A DNA stretch of 64,000 nt from Heyndrickxia acidicola (GCF_001636425.1 NZ_KV440953.1:260847-324846); one strand, 5' to 3'; numbered from the stretch's first letter, positions 7,271-16,030 are shown. Numbers and translations: made by a program. Notes: generated from the sequence alone by a model not told the origin.

Positions 7271-7296
7271 ATAAAGATTTTCTCTTGTATGCAAAT

Positions 7297-7326
7297 AAAA
7301 ACCCCTGTTAAATGACAGGGATTTTA
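7297..7326. terminator. Bidirectional terminator between psd and sda
   Basis: CCCTGT (7303-7308) and ACAGGG (7315-7320) form the stem; there are AAAAA on the left and TTTT on the right, so it can end psd on + and sda on - (GGGGTTTTTATTT on that strand). Confidence 0.75.
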
Positions 7327-7330
7327 ATAA

Positions 7331-7471
7331 TCAGGAAGATATCTTTATTTTTTGAGATAAAGAACGACGATGAATTTCTTTTTCGATGAGGCGAATAAAA
7401 TCCGGGCTTAGATTTAATTCTTTCGCTTTATAATAGGATTCAATTAATAAGTCATCTGATAACTTTCTCAT
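7331..7471 (-). CDS. sda: Sda, checkpoint inhibitor of sporulation kinase KinA
   Basis: This 46-residue ORF is the same length as B. subtilis Sda, and its start [18 protein letters not shown] and core [14 protein letters not shown] follow the Sda helical hairpin closely. Sda blocks autophosphorylation of KinA (and related kinases) when DNA replication initiation or DNA integrity is perturbed, holding back Spo0A activation. ATG 7471 follows GGGAGGTGAAGGCTT on the minus strand. It sits next to yqeG as in B. subtilis, and a DnaA-box cluster lies upstream. Confidence 0.93.
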   Translation of the reverse strand: MRKLSDDLLIESYYKAKELNLSPDFIRLIEKEIHRRSLSQKIKISS

Positions 7472-7493
7472 AAGCCTTCACCTCCCAAAAATA

Positions 7494-7523
7494 AACATAA
7501 TCCATTTTAAAATAATATGACAA
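7494..7523 (-). promoter_or_regulatory. Candidate sda promoter
   Basis: On the minus strand TTGTCA (7518-7523) and TATGTT (7494-7499) are 18 bases apart, placing the transcript start just ahead of the sda ribosome site. Confidence 0.5.
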
Positions 7524-7587
7524 ACGGTAAGTTCATCATGTTGTACCATTACTCTATCAGACATATACGAACGGAACAAGCGTTCTT

Positions 7588-7686
7588 TTATCCACAGTTT
7601 CAAGTGGATAACCTGTGATTAAGTTGTTTATAAATGGAAAAAATGCTTGTCAGACAATGTGGGAAATGTGAATAAGCTTATCCACA
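7588..7686. promoter_or_regulatory. DnaA-box cluster upstream of sda
   Basis: Two perfect boxes TTATCCACA lie at 7588-7596 and 7678-7686 on the + strand. Near-perfect boxes on the opposite strand lie at 7603-7611 (AGTGGATAA) and 7667-7675 (TGTGAATAA). In B. subtilis DnaA activates sda through such boxes, linking replication initiation to sporulation. The rest of 7472-7922 contains only a possible -10 (TATAAT 7839-7844) for the yqeG operon. Confidence 0.8.
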
Positions 7687-7922
7687 TTTAAGGAGAAGGT
7701 AGAATTTTGTCGAAAAGTTTTTGGAATTGTTTATATCCTTTTAAAAGACGCATAGGCTGCGGACAGATATTATTATGAGGACTGCTTTAAATGGGGAAAT
7801 GAATCTTTTTCAATATCTAAAAGATAACTGCATTTATATATAATTGCGAAAGAAACATGTTATTTACTGAGAAGCATAGCCCTGGTAAGGGGGATATGCA
7901 TACAGAGGGGAGTGTTCGGTCA

Positions 7923-8444
7923 TTGTTAAATCGTTTTTTGCCTAATGAACATGTGAAAAGTGTATTTCAAATAGATCCTCTTAAGCTTAAAGAAAAGGGA
8001 ATCAAAGCGATCATCACTGATTTGGATAATACACTTGTAGAATGGGATCGCCCTCATGCGACACCTAAGCTAATTGATTGGTTTGAAAACATGAGAAAAC
8101 ATGCTATTAAAGTAACGATTGTTTCAAATAATAAAGAAATAAGAGTGAAGGATTTCGCAGACCCGCTGGGAATCCCGTATCTATTTCAAGCACGCAAGCC
8201 GTTAACCAGAGCATTTAAAAAAGCAGTTGAATTAATGAATGTAAAGAAAGAAGAAACTGTGGTCATTGGAGATCAGCTCCTAACAGATGTACTGGGAGGC
8301 AATCGAAGTGGATTTTATACCATACTTGTTGTTCCTGTAGCACAGTCGGACGGGTTTGCTACACGATTTAATCGGAAAATTGAAAGAAGAATCATGAATT
8401 ACTTTAGAAGAAAAGGATTAATTAATTGGGAGGATTCATTGTGA
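7923..8444 (+). CDS. yqeG: YqeG-family HAD (class IIIA) phosphatase
   Basis: TTG 7923 gives 173 residues, matching the 172-residue B. subtilis YqeG in length and alignment (LNRFLPNEHVKSVF at the start). Upstream ATGs at 7857 and 7896 lack a better ribosome site. HAD motifs are DLDNTLVEW (nucleophile Asp), VSNN and the distal GDQLLTDVLGGN. The family acts on phosphatidylglycerophosphate in some bacteria (PgpP-like), but its substrate here is unproven. It overlaps yqeH by four bases (GTGA), indicating translational coupling. Confidence 0.9.
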   Translation: MLNRFLPNEHVKSVFQIDPLKLKEKGIKAIITDLDNTLVEWDRPHATPKLIDWFENMRKHAIKVTIVSNNKEIRVKDFADPLGIPYLFQARKPLTRAFKKAVELMNVKKEETVVIGDQLLTDVLGGNRSGFYTILVVPVAQSDGFATRFNRKIERRIMNYFRRKGLINWEDSL

Positions 8445-9547
8445 AAACAACAGAGGTACAATGTGTAGGCTGCGGTGTAGCTATACAAACAGACAAGCCG
8501 GGTGAGCTGGGGTATGCACCCGAATCATCCTTGAAAAACGAAACGATTATATGCCAGAGGTGTTTCCGATTAAAGCATTATAATGAAGTTCAGGATGTAG
8601 CCTTGACGGATGATGATTTTCTTAAAATCCTCAACCAGCTGGGAACGATGGACGGATTAATTGTTAAAATTGTTGATATTTTTGACTTTAATGGAAGCTG
8701 GCTTCCCGGCTTACATCGATTTGTGGGGAAAAACCCTATTTTGCTAATTGGCAATAAGGAAGATGTTCTTCCTAAATCCGCCAAAAGGCCAAGAATGATA
8801 CAATGGCTGAAAAAACAGGCAAAAGATTTAGGACTGCAGCCAGTTGACGTGCTGCTAGTGAGTGCGTCCAAGGGTACTTATATAGAAGAAGCGATGGAAG
8901 CAATTGAAAAGTACCGGGAAGGCAAAGACGTATTTGTTGTCGGTTGTACAAACGTAGGGAAATCCACCTTTATAAATCGGATAATCAAAAATGTAACAGG
9001 TGAAGCGGACATTATCACAACCTCCCATTTTCCTGGAACAACTCTTGATATGATTGAGATTCCATTGGATGATGGAAGTGCATTATTTGATACTCCGGGT
9101 ATTATAAACCATCATCAAATGGCTCATTTTGTAGACAAGAAGGATTTAAAGATTATTACGCCTAAAAAAGAAATTAAGCCTAAGGTTTTTCAACTTAACG
9201 AAGAGCAGACATTATTCTTTGGCGGATTAGCGAGATTTGATTACATTAAGGGCGGACGCCGTTCTGTTACATGCTATTTATCAAATGAATTGGGGATACA
9301 CAGGACAAAATTAGAAAATGCAGATGCATTATACGAGAAGCATGTAGGTGATATGCTGAATCCACCGCGGAAAAACGGAATGGAAGAGTTTCCTGAACTT
9401 ATTCGCCATGAATTTATAATTAAAGAAAAGAAAACGGACATTGTTTTTTCGGGCCTTGGCTGGGTAACGATTAACGAACCCGGAGCCCAAATAGCTGCTT
9501 ATGTACCAAAGGGAGTTACAGTTTCACTGAGGCCTTCATTAATTTAA
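8441..9547 (+). CDS. yqeH: Ribosome-assembly GTPase YqeH (circularly permuted)
   Basis: Assists maturation of the 30S subunit. GTG 8441 with GGGAGG seven bases upstream yields 368 residues. A treble-clef zinc finger (CVGCG near residue 7 and CQRCF near 35) precedes the permuted GTPase: NKED (G4), then GCTNVGKST (G1), then DTPG (G3). The C-terminal domain ends FSGLGWVTINEPG, as in B. subtilis. Sits in the same operon position as there. Confidence 0.95.
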   Translation: MKTTEVQCVGCGVAIQTDKPGELGYAPESSLKNETIICQRCFRLKHYNEVQDVALTDDDFLKILNQLGTMDGLIVKIVDIFDFNGSWLPGLHRFVGKNPILLIGNKEDVLPKSAKRPRMIQWLKKQAKDLGLQPVDVLLVSASKGTYIEEAMEAIEKYREGKDVFVVGCTNVGKSTFINRIIKNVTGEADIITTSHFPGTTLDMIEIPLDDGSALFDTPGIINHHQMAHFVDKKDLKIITPKKEIKPKVFQLNEEQTLFFGGLARFDYIKGGRRSVTCYLSNELGIHRTKLENADALYEKHVGDMLNPPRKNGMEEFPELIRHEFIIKEKKTDIVFSGLGWVTINEPGAQIAAYVPKGVTVSLRPSLI

Positions 9548-9711
9548 GCTCAAGGTTGATAAGTACAGATTTATGAGAACCTGCAAAAAAACGGGGAGGG
9601 AAGAGCCGTTTGAGCGCTCGCTAAAATATGAACGTCTGTACAAAACTAACAGGTAAGTGAGCAGAGTTTTATTTGGGCACAGGGAAAAAATGCAGAAAGA
9701 GTGTTGTTAAA

Positions 9712-10548
9712 ATGAAAAAGCTATACGGTGTAATAGGAAATCCGATTGAGCATTCAATGTCACCGCTCATGCAAAATGATGCATTTATGGATAAAGGCAT
9801 ATCTGCTTATTATCATCCATTTAAAATTTTACCAGAATTTCTTGGTACAGCCTTAAAAGGAATGAAGGCATTAGGAGTTTCAGGCTTTAATGTGACCATT
9901 CCATATAAGACCGCTGTTATGCCTTTTTTGGATAAGCTTGATCCTCTTGCTGAGGCAATAGGTGCCGTCAATACGGTTGTGCTTGAGGAAGATCAGTGGG
10001 TAGGGTATAATTCCGATGGGCCCGGGTTTGTCCGGTCTTTAAAAGAGGACTGGAAAAGCGAGTGGCAAAATGAAAAGACGCTAATCATAGGTGCAGGCGG
10101 TGCAGCAAAAGCCATCTACTATTCCATGGCCAAAGAAGGCATGCCGAGGATAGACATTTGCAACCGTACACTCGAAAGGGCGGCTTCAATGAAAGCATCC
10201 TGTCCGTTTCCTTGTGAATCAAACATAATGAATATAGAACAGGCTGAAAAACAGCTTTCAGAGTATACATTAATCATCCAGACAACATCAATTGGAATGG
10301 ATCCTTTGATTAATGACAGCCCGTTGTCATTGGAACATATGAATGATAATGCTTATGCAGCAGATATTATTTATAATCCTTTTGAAACAAAGTTTTTACG
10401 GGAAGCAAGAGAAAAAGGGGCAGAAATACAAAATGGAATTGGCATGTTCATTTATCAGGGAGCAATTGCTTTTGAAAAATGGACAGGTGTCAGCCCTGAT
10501 ATGGATAGAATGAGAAAATTGGTTACTGCCCGTTTAGGAGGAAAATAG
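9712..10548 (+). CDS. aroE: Shikimate dehydrogenase (NADP+)
   Basis: Reduces 3-dehydroshikimate in aromatic amino acid synthesis. ATG 9712 (MKKLYGVIGNPIEHSMSPLMQN) gives 278 residues; the longer upstream extension is unlike the family. Substrate-binding SMSP and NVTIPYK (catalytic Lys), the VNT motif, and the nucleotide-binding GAGGAAKA are present. The ribosome site is weak (AAAGAG). The 164-base gap before it holds nothing recognisable. Confidence 0.95.
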   Translation: MKKLYGVIGNPIEHSMSPLMQNDAFMDKGISAYYHPFKILPEFLGTALKGMKALGVSGFNVTIPYKTAVMPFLDKLDPLAEAIGAVNTVVLEEDQWVGYNSDGPGFVRSLKEDWKSEWQNEKTLIIGAGGAAKAIYYSMAKEGMPRIDICNRTLERAASMKASCPFPCESNIMNIEQAEKQLSEYTLIIQTTSIGMDPLINDSPLSLEHMNDNAYAADIIYNPFETKFLREAREKGAEIQNGIGMFIYQGAIAFEKWTGVSPDMDRMRKLVTARLGGK

Positions 10549-10550
10549 GA

Positions 10551-10844
10551 ATGTTAACAGGAAAACAAAAAAGATTTTTGCGTTCAAAAGCTCATCATTT
10601 AAGTCCAATCTTTCAAGTTGGAAAGGGCGGAGTGAATGAAAATATGCTAAAGCAAATCACAGAGGCACTGGAAGCCAGAGAGCTTATGAAAGTGACAGTC
10701 CTGCAAAACTGTGAAGAAGATAAAGATGTGATTGCTGATCAATTAGTAGAAGGCACGAAAGCAGAACTTGTTCAAATCATTGGCAATATTATCGTTTTAT
10801 ATAAAGAGTCTAAAGAAAATAAGCAATTAAGTTTGCCAAGATAG
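10551..10844 (+). CDS. yhbY: YhbY/CRM-domain RNA-binding protein (YqeI)
   Basis: The 97-residue protein is a single CRM domain (LTGKQKRFLRSKAHHLSPIFQVGKGG, with the GKGGV loop). Homologues bind pre-50S ribosomal particles. Starts two bases after aroE and runs into nadD eight bases downstream, with coupling likely. Confidence 0.93.
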   Translation: MLTGKQKRFLRSKAHHLSPIFQVGKGGVNENMLKQITEALEARELMKVTVLQNCEEDKDVIADQLVEGTKAELVQIIGNIIVLYKESKENKQLSLPR

Positions 10845-10852
10845 GCCATAAT

Positions 10853-11431
10853 ATGAGCAAAAAGCAAATCGGAATAGTAGGCGGAACATTTAATCCGCCT
10901 CACTTAGGCCATCTAATCATTGCAAATGAAGTGTTACATGCATTGGATTTAGAGGAAATTCGTTTCATGCCGAACCATGTACCTCCACATAAAGAAAAGC
11001 TGAAGAACATAACGGATGAAGAACGGATTAAAATGCTGACACTTTCTATTAAAGATCATCCTCAGTTTAAATTGGAAACGATTGAGATGGAAAGATCCGG
11101 CCCATCCTATACGTACGATACAATTATGCTTTTAAAAAATCGCGAGCCTGATGTGGATTTTTATTTTATCATTGGTGCAGATATGATTGAGTATCTCCCC
11201 AAATGGCACAAAATCGATGAACTGGTCAAACAGGTTACATTTGTCGGGGTCAACAGGCCCAGCCATTCCAGCGACACAGAATTTCCCATCCTCCATATTG
11301 AAATTCCTGAAATTAATTTATCTTCTACCTTAATTCGAGAAAGACTTTCAGAAAATCGTTCCGTTAAGTACCTATTAAAGGATAGCGTACTGGAATATAT
11401 TAAGGAGACGAGGCTTTATGGAACAAAGTAA
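10853..11431 (+). CDS. nadD: Nicotinate-nucleotide adenylyltransferase
   Basis: Makes deamido-NAD from nicotinate mononucleotide and ATP. 192 residues. The GGTFNPPHLGH nucleotidyltransferase motif is at residue 10 and the second ATP motif SSTLIRERL is near residue 162; FIIGADMIEYLPKWHK is typical of the Bacillus enzyme. Overlaps yqeK by 14 bases, with its own frame unchanged. Confidence 0.96.
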   Translation: MSKKQIGIVGGTFNPPHLGHLIIANEVLHALDLEEIRFMPNHVPPHKEKLKNITDEERIKMLTLSIKDHPQFKLETIEMERSGPSYTYDTIMLLKNREPDVDFYFIIGADMIEYLPKWHKIDELVKQVTFVGVNRPSHSSDTEFPILHIEIPEINLSSTLIRERLSENRSVKYLLKDSVLEYIKETRLYGTK

Positions 11432-11981
11432 GGCACTTTCAATTGTCAAGGCCCAGCTTACAGATAAACGTTATCAGCATACACTTGGAGTTATGGAAAC
11501 AGCTATTCATTTAGCTAAGAAATACGGGGCTGATGAAAAAAAAGCAGAGCTTGCTGCTATTTTTCACGATTATGCAAAATTTCGGCCTGTTGAGGAAATG
11601 AAAAGAATTATTGCAGAGCAGGGCTATGATGAAAGATTGCTGCAGTACAACCCTGAGCTATGGCATGCTCCGGCAGGTGCATATTTAGTGGAGAAAGAAG
11701 CCGGGTTACTCGATCAGGAAATCCTCGATGCCATACGGTACCACACTTCAGGAAGGGAAAGTATGACCCTTTTGGATAAAGTTATCTATGTGGCAGATTA
11801 TATAGAACCAGGCAGAACGTTCAAAGGTGTAGAAGAGGCAAGGAAGCTCGCTGAGATTGATTTAAACGAAGCATTAATTTATGCAGTGCGCAATACAATC
11901 GCTTTTTTAATGAATAAAAACCAGGCTGTCTATCCTGACACATTTGCAATGTACAATGACTTAATTTTAAGGCATAGTTAA
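11418..11981 (+). CDS. yqeK: YqeK, HD-domain Ap4A hydrolase (symmetrical)
   Basis: 187 residues with a metal-binding HD domain: H in QHTLGVMETA, HD in AAIFHDYAKF, and further ligands in ELWHAPAGAYL and the distal DKVIYVADYIEP. Family members split diadenosine tetraphosphate into two ADP. Always found beside nadD in Bacillaceae, as here. Confidence 0.92.
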   Translation: MEQSKALSIVKAQLTDKRYQHTLGVMETAIHLAKKYGADEKKAELAAIFHDYAKFRPVEEMKRIIAEQGYDERLLQYNPELWHAPAGAYLVEKEAGLLDQEILDAIRYHTSGRESMTLLDKVIYVADYIEPGRTFKGVEEARKLAEIDLNEALIYAVRNTIAFLMNKNQAVYPDTFAMYNDLILRHS

Positions 11982-12053
11982 ATTTCTATGAAGATAAGTG
12001 CTCATTTTTTTAGCACGTTTACAGGAAAGAAAGTATTGAATTTTTTATTAAAT

Positions 12054-12203
12054 GGCTCAGTTAAAAATCAATGTTGATTTTAGATCTATGTTGACTCGAA
12101 GATACGCTTAGACTCCTGCTTAGGAAAGCGATTTTAGGAGAGGCCCTTAGAAGGAGCATGCGACGAGGCTGCAGCAGGAATGAGCTAAAAAACAACTGAG
12201 TCC
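12054..12203. repeat. Composite repeat (family C interior, family A right end) between yqeK and rsfS
   Basis: Left arm GGCTCAGTT (12054-12062) faces AACTGAGTCC (12194-12203). The interior has the family C pieces AATGTTGATTTTAGA, AGACTCCTGC and GACGAGGCTGCAGCAGG, and the right side has the family A end AATGAGCTAAAAAA. It separates rsfS from the operon upstream of it. Confidence 0.55.
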
Positions 12204-12241
12204 TTGAACAAAGCTAATATTAAAGAAAGCAGGAATATATA

Positions 12242-12598
12242 ATGGAAAATCGTGAACTACTGGTAAGTGCAGTAAAGGCTGCCGATGACAAACGTGCAGA
12301 AGATATTGTTGTATTGAATATGAAAGGAATTTCCCTCATTGCGGATTATTTTTTAATTTGTCACGGGAACTCAGATAAACAAGTTCAGGCGATTGCACGT
12401 GAAATTAAAGAAAAAGCAGAAGAGAATGGATATCACTTAGAAAGAATGGAAGGCTTTGACGAAGGCAAATGGGTATTGATCGATTTGGGAGATGTAGTTG
12501 CCCATGTTTTCCATCGCGATGAAAGAAGCTATTATAATCTTGAGAGACTTTGGGGAGACGCTCCTATTGAGGATATCCAAGGCGATCTTGCTCAATGA
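12242..12598 (+). CDS. rsfS: Ribosomal silencing factor RsfS
   Basis: 118 residues with the full RsfS/DUF143 fold. It binds L14 and blocks subunit joining under starvation. Diagnostic stretches are DIVVLNMKGISLIADYF near residue 22 and the C-terminal VAHVFHRDERSYYNLERLWGDA. AAAGCAGGAATATATA precedes ATG. The stop overlaps the ATG of yqeM (ATGA). Confidence 0.96.
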   Translation: MENRELLVSAVKAADDKRAEDIVVLNMKGISLIADYFLICHGNSDKQVQAIAREIKEKAEENGYHLERMEGFDEGKWVLIDLGDVVAHVFHRDERSYYNLERLWGDAPIEDIQGDLAQ

Positions 12599-13338
12599 GT
12601 TACGAAGGATTCGCCTATGTGTACGATTTCCTCATGAAGGACGTACCATATGAAAAATGGATGCAATTTCTTAGAGAAAAGAAGGAAGCATACAGAATAA
12701 AGGAAAACCATGTACTCGACCTTGGCTGCGGAACTGGGGAGCTCTCTGTCCGGCTTTCTAAAGAAGGATTTGAAGTTACAGGAGTCGATTTATCGGAGGA
12801 TATGCTGATGGTTGCCCAAGAAAAAGCGATGGAAGAACGCGTCCGGCTATCCTTATTCCAACAGGATATGAGTGAACTGGAAGGTCTTGGAACCTTTGAT
12901 ATTATAACCATTTTTTGTGATTCAATCAATTATCTTCCTTCCCCTACAGAGGTTAAAAAAACTTTTGAAAAGGTACATAACCATCTAAAAGAAGGCGGAC
13001 TCTTTTTATTTGATACACACTCTTTGTATAAAGTTAAAGAAATTTTTATGAATCAAACCTATGCAGAAAATGAAGATGAGGTCTCTTACATTTGGACTAG
13101 CTATCCGGGAGATGAACCGGATTCTGTCGATCATGAGCTGACTTTTTTTGTTAACAATGAGAATGGTCTCTATGAACGACTGGATGAGTGGCATACCCAA
13201 AGAACCTATCCAATGAACCAATATACATCATGGCTGGAGGAAATAGGTTTTACGGTAAAAGAAGTAACGGCAGATTTTACAAATGAAGCACCGAACGAAA
13301 CAAGTGAAAGAATCTTCTTTACCTGCGTAAAAGCCTGA
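12595..13338 (+). CDS. yqeM: Class I SAM-dependent methyltransferase YqeM
   Basis: 247 residues with SAM motif I VLDLGCGTGELSV (about residue 41) and the acidic motif II GVDLSEDML. The substrate is unknown. Coupled to rsfS by a four-base overlap, the same gene order as in B. subtilis. Ends at a strong terminator. Confidence 0.9.
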   Translation: MSYEGFAYVYDFLMKDVPYEKWMQFLREKKEAYRIKENHVLDLGCGTGELSVRLSKEGFEVTGVDLSEDMLMVAQEKAMEERVRLSLFQQDMSELEGLGTFDIITIFCDSINYLPSPTEVKKTFEKVHNHLKEGGLFLFDTHSLYKVKEIFMNQTYAENEDEVSYIWTSYPGDEPDSVDHELTFFVNNENGLYERLDEWHTQRTYPMNQYTSWLEEIGFTVKEVTADFTNEAPNETSERIFFTCVKA

Positions 13339-13354
13339 TTGTTAGCTTTATAAA

Positions 13355-13385
13355 GAAAAACCGTGTTTGGATACACGGTTTTTTG
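13355..13385. terminator. Terminator at the end of the yqeG-yqeM operon
   Basis: AAAAACCGTGT and ACACGGTTTTTT arms surround a six-base loop. A runs on the other side let it serve convergent comER. Confidence 0.9.
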
Positions 13386-13463
13386 TTTTGTTTATTCCAT
13401 TAAATTATGAAAATTATAGGAGGAAAAGAAGCAATCGTGTCGAATTTATGAGAGTAGGCCAAC

Positions 13464-14282
13464 CTAATTAAATTGTTTTTTTACAGCCTCCAAATCTTCT
13501 CTGAATTTTTCATGTGTCGCCTCAAATAAGTGATCAAATACGTCTCCTAATTCCTGTTCCATGACCTTAATCCCTTCACCGGTAATTCCGCCTTTTACAC
13601 ACACCTTTTGCTGCAATGCTGGCAGTGTATAAAATTCTTTCCTCAACAATTCGCCTAATCCAATAAGCATGTTCGCTGAGAGAATGGTAGCAGTATCATG
13701 ATCAATTCCTGTATTAGAAACGGCAGCCTCTATAAATCGCTGCGTTAAGTAGCTGAAAAACGCAGGTCCGCAGCTAACGATATCAGAAGCGACCCTTGTG
13801 ATACTATTATCGATTTCAACAGGTGATGAAAAGGTCGAAAGAAGTTCATCCACCTTTTTTCTCCACTCATCTGTACAGCTTTTTCCGTAGGTAACGAGTG
13901 AAACACCTGCCAATGCTCTATTTGTAATACTCGGAATTGCTCGGACGCATGAACAGCCTGCAATGGTTTCCAGCTGTTCAACGGAGATGGGGCTTGTAAT
14001 AGAGACTACGCATTTATCATCCGTAAATAATGCTTGATTATCATTCAGGATAGGAAACAAATCTAAAGGCTTCATGCATAGGAAAATGAGATCTGTGTTT
14101 GTTATGACTTCTGAGGCCGTTTGGCAGACATGGATTTGAGGGATTTTTCTTTTAAGCTCTTCTGCTTTACTCAGGGTTCGATTTGTAACGTATAGATTTG
14201 AAGGGTAAATTCCTTGACCATCTGCAATGGCTTCTGCCAAAATCCCCCCCATATTACCGGTTCCAATCAATCCTATTTTCAT
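13464..14282 (-). CDS. comER: ComER, pyrroline-5-carboxylate reductase-like protein
   Basis: 272 residues, as in B. subtilis ComER, divergently placed from comEA. The N-terminal Rossmann motif is GLIGTGNMGGILAEA and the C-terminal dimer domain carries KGGITGEGIKVME, as in ProC. It has been linked to sporulation entry and biofilm in some Bacillus; it is not needed for competence in B. subtilis. AAGGAG precedes ATG 14282. Confidence 0.92.
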   Translation of the reverse strand: MKIGLIGTGNMGGILAEAIADGQGIYPSNLYVTNRTLSKAEELKRKIPQIHVCQTASEVITNTDLIFLCMKPLDLFPILNDNQALFTDDKCVVSITSPISVEQLETIAGCSCVRAIPSITNRALAGVSLVTYGKSCTDEWRKKVDELLSTFSSPVEIDNSITRVASDIVSCGPAFFSYLTQRFIEAAVSNTGIDHDTATILSANMLIGLGELLRKEFYTLPALQQKVCVKGGITGEGIKVMEQELGDVFDHLFEATHEKFREDLEAVKKQFN

Positions 14283-14638
14283 ATATAACCCGCTCCTTAT
14301 ACAAGTTTTTGCAAGGAAAGTGCTCTTTTCATAAGGCTCAATTCACTCATTGTGCAAAAAGCAATAATCTCTGTTAAACATCCCTTCTTACACTTTTTAC
14401 TTTTATAAGATAAATGTTATGCTTCCATATTGAATAGCTAAAGGGGAGAGGAATTCCCAGGAAAAAACACTAATGAAGTAAACAGAAACGACAACAATTT
14501 ATGCGAAAACAGCCTTCTTAAAACTATATGCTGCCATATTTACTGCTATTCTTTTCGTGAGGTTGATTTCCTTATTTGTTTTTACATACAGAGTTGAAAA
14601 CGACAGCGTTCTCCAGCATGATATTGCCAATATAAAAA
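14283..14638. other. comER-comEA intergenic region with family D-like fragments
   Basis: Bases around 14320-14375 (GCTCTTTTC, AAGGCTC, AAAAGCAATAATCTCTG) and 14490-14545 (ACAATTTATGCGAAAACAGCCTT) resemble the family D repeat at 52146 and 6064. No further gene is supported; minus-strand frames here are short and lack a ribosome site. Confidence 0.35.
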
Positions 14639-14682
14639 TATGAGATATTTTACGTTTTTTTCCAAAAAGAAAATAAGCTTTT
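14639..14682 (+). promoter_or_regulatory. Candidate ComK box ahead of comEA
   Basis: An exact AAAA-N5-TTTT half-site lies at 14670-14682. Eighteen bases upstream a degenerate partner (TATG-AGATA-TTTT, 14639-14651) completes the K-box spacing known for ComK targets. comEA is ComK-dependent in B. subtilis. The second box is poor. Confidence 0.35.
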
Positions 14683-14717
14683 AGCGAACTATTGATGGAT
14701 AAAGGAGGAAATTGAAT

Positions 14718-15389
14718 TTGTACGCGAATGCAAAGGAGCTTATAAAGAAACACAAATGGTTATTCATTATTGGAATTGCCGTTATTGGAATCATTATTTT
14801 CATGGTGAATCAGAAACAAGGTACTGAAAAGAACGATCAAGAAATTTTAAGTAATATTCCAACTGCTGCTGCGAAAACCGGAGAGAAACTGAGTTCTATT
14901 CCGCACACGAATCAGGCAGACAGCACAGTTTGCTATGTAGATGTAAAGGGAGAAGTCAAACATCCGGGAGTGTATAAAGCAGAACTGAATAACCGGGTGC
15001 AGGATGTAGTTGGCCTGGCAGGAGGATTTAAAAGCAGTGCAGATGTAAACCAAATTAATCTTGCAGAGAAGCTGCATGATGAGATGGTTATTTATATTCC
15101 TAAAAAAGGAGAGAGGGCTTTAGAGGCTGGCCCTTCAGGCATGCCTTCTGCCGGCAACAGTCAACTTAAACAAACGAATGGCGGAAGCAGCCAGGCTAAA
15201 GTCAATATTAATACGGCAACGGCAGAAGAGCTTCAAAAGATTCCCGGGGTAGGGCCTTCCAAGGCAAACGCCATAATTGACTACAGGACACAAAATGGAT
15301 TGTTTAAGCAGGAGGAAGACTTAAAAAATGTTAAGGGAATAGGAGATAAAACCTATGAAAAGCTCGCTGACTTCATCACGGTGAAATAA
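14718..15389 (+). CDS. comEA: ComEA, DNA receptor for transformation
   Basis: Membrane-anchored double-stranded DNA receptor that delivers DNA to ComEC. I choose TTG 14718, nine bases from AAAGGAGG, giving 223 residues (TTG 14712 is too close). A single transmembrane anchor (WLFIIGIAVIGIIIFMV) is followed by an SLBB domain (CYVDVKGEVKHPGVY) and a C-terminal helix-hairpin-helix DNA-binding domain (NINTATAEELQKIPGVG, VKGIGDKTYEKL). Confidence 0.95.
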   Translation: MYANAKELIKKHKWLFIIGIAVIGIIIFMVNQKQGTEKNDQEILSNIPTAAAKTGEKLSSIPHTNQADSTVCYVDVKGEVKHPGVYKAELNNRVQDVVGLAGGFKSSADVNQINLAEKLHDEMVIYIPKKGERALEAGPSGMPSAGNSQLKQTNGGSSQAKVNINTATAEELQKIPGVGPSKANAIIDYRTQNGLFKQEEDLKNVKGIGDKTYEKLADFITVK

Positions 15390-15469
15390 ACATTGACGGG
15401 AAGTTACCAGCATCGATAAACTTAAAATAATAAGCGTCATGGACAAACACCAAGGAAAGGATGAGTTTA

Positions 15470-16030
15470 ATGGAGAGGATTTCCTGGAATCAATATTTCA
15501 TGGCTCAGAGCCATTTATTATCTTATAGAAGCACTTGCAGGAGATTGACAGTTGGTGCAACTATTGTAAGAGACAAACGCATCATTGCAGGCGGTTATAA
15601 TGGATCCATTGCCGGCGGGGAGCATTGTATTGATGCTGGTTGCTATGTAATGGACGGTCACTGTATCAGAACGGTTCATGCGGAAATGAATGCCATACTG
15701 CAATGTGCAAAGTTTGGGGTTGCAACGAATAATGCAGAAATTTATGTAACCCATTTTCCTTGTCTTCAATGCTGCAAAGCGATTATTCAGGCGGGAATCA
15801 AAGCGGTATTTTACGCAGCAGATTATAAAAACCATCCATATGCAATAGAGCTGTTTGAAAAAGCAGGTGTAGTGGTAGAGCGTGTTCCTTTTAACCAATC
15901 TGTCTTAGATGTAAAATCAAGAGAAAAACATGAGATGGTAGATAATTTAATTGAAAGGCTGTCTGCAGCGGGTACAGATGATGCTGACTTGGAAGTGCTG
16001 CGGGAAAGAGCGGAAGTCTTATTTAAATAG
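15470..16030 (+). CDS. comEB: ComEB, dCMP deaminase family protein
   Basis: Starts at ATG 15470 (MERISWNQYFMAQ), eight bases after AAAGGA; ATG 15461 overlaps that ribosome site. 186 residues. Zinc-dependent deaminase motifs HAEMNAIL and PCLQCC are intact, so deamination of dCMP to dUMP is likely. In B. subtilis it also helps place ComGA at the pole. Its stop codon abuts a family D repeat. Confidence 0.94.
   Translation: MERISWNQYFMAQSHLLSYRSTCRRLTVGATIVRDKRIIAGGYNGSIAGGEHCIDAGCYVMDGHCIRTVHAEMNAILQCAKFGVATNNAEIYVTHFPCLQCCKAIIQAGIKAVFYAADYKNHPYAIELFEKAGVVVERVPFNQSVLDVKSREKHEMVDNLIERLSAAGTDDADLEVLRERAEVLFK

Noticed and set aside
14499-14753. 84-residue minus-strand frame between comER and comEA
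   Set aside because: It overlaps the comEA start, lacks a ribosome site and falls in repeat-like sequence.
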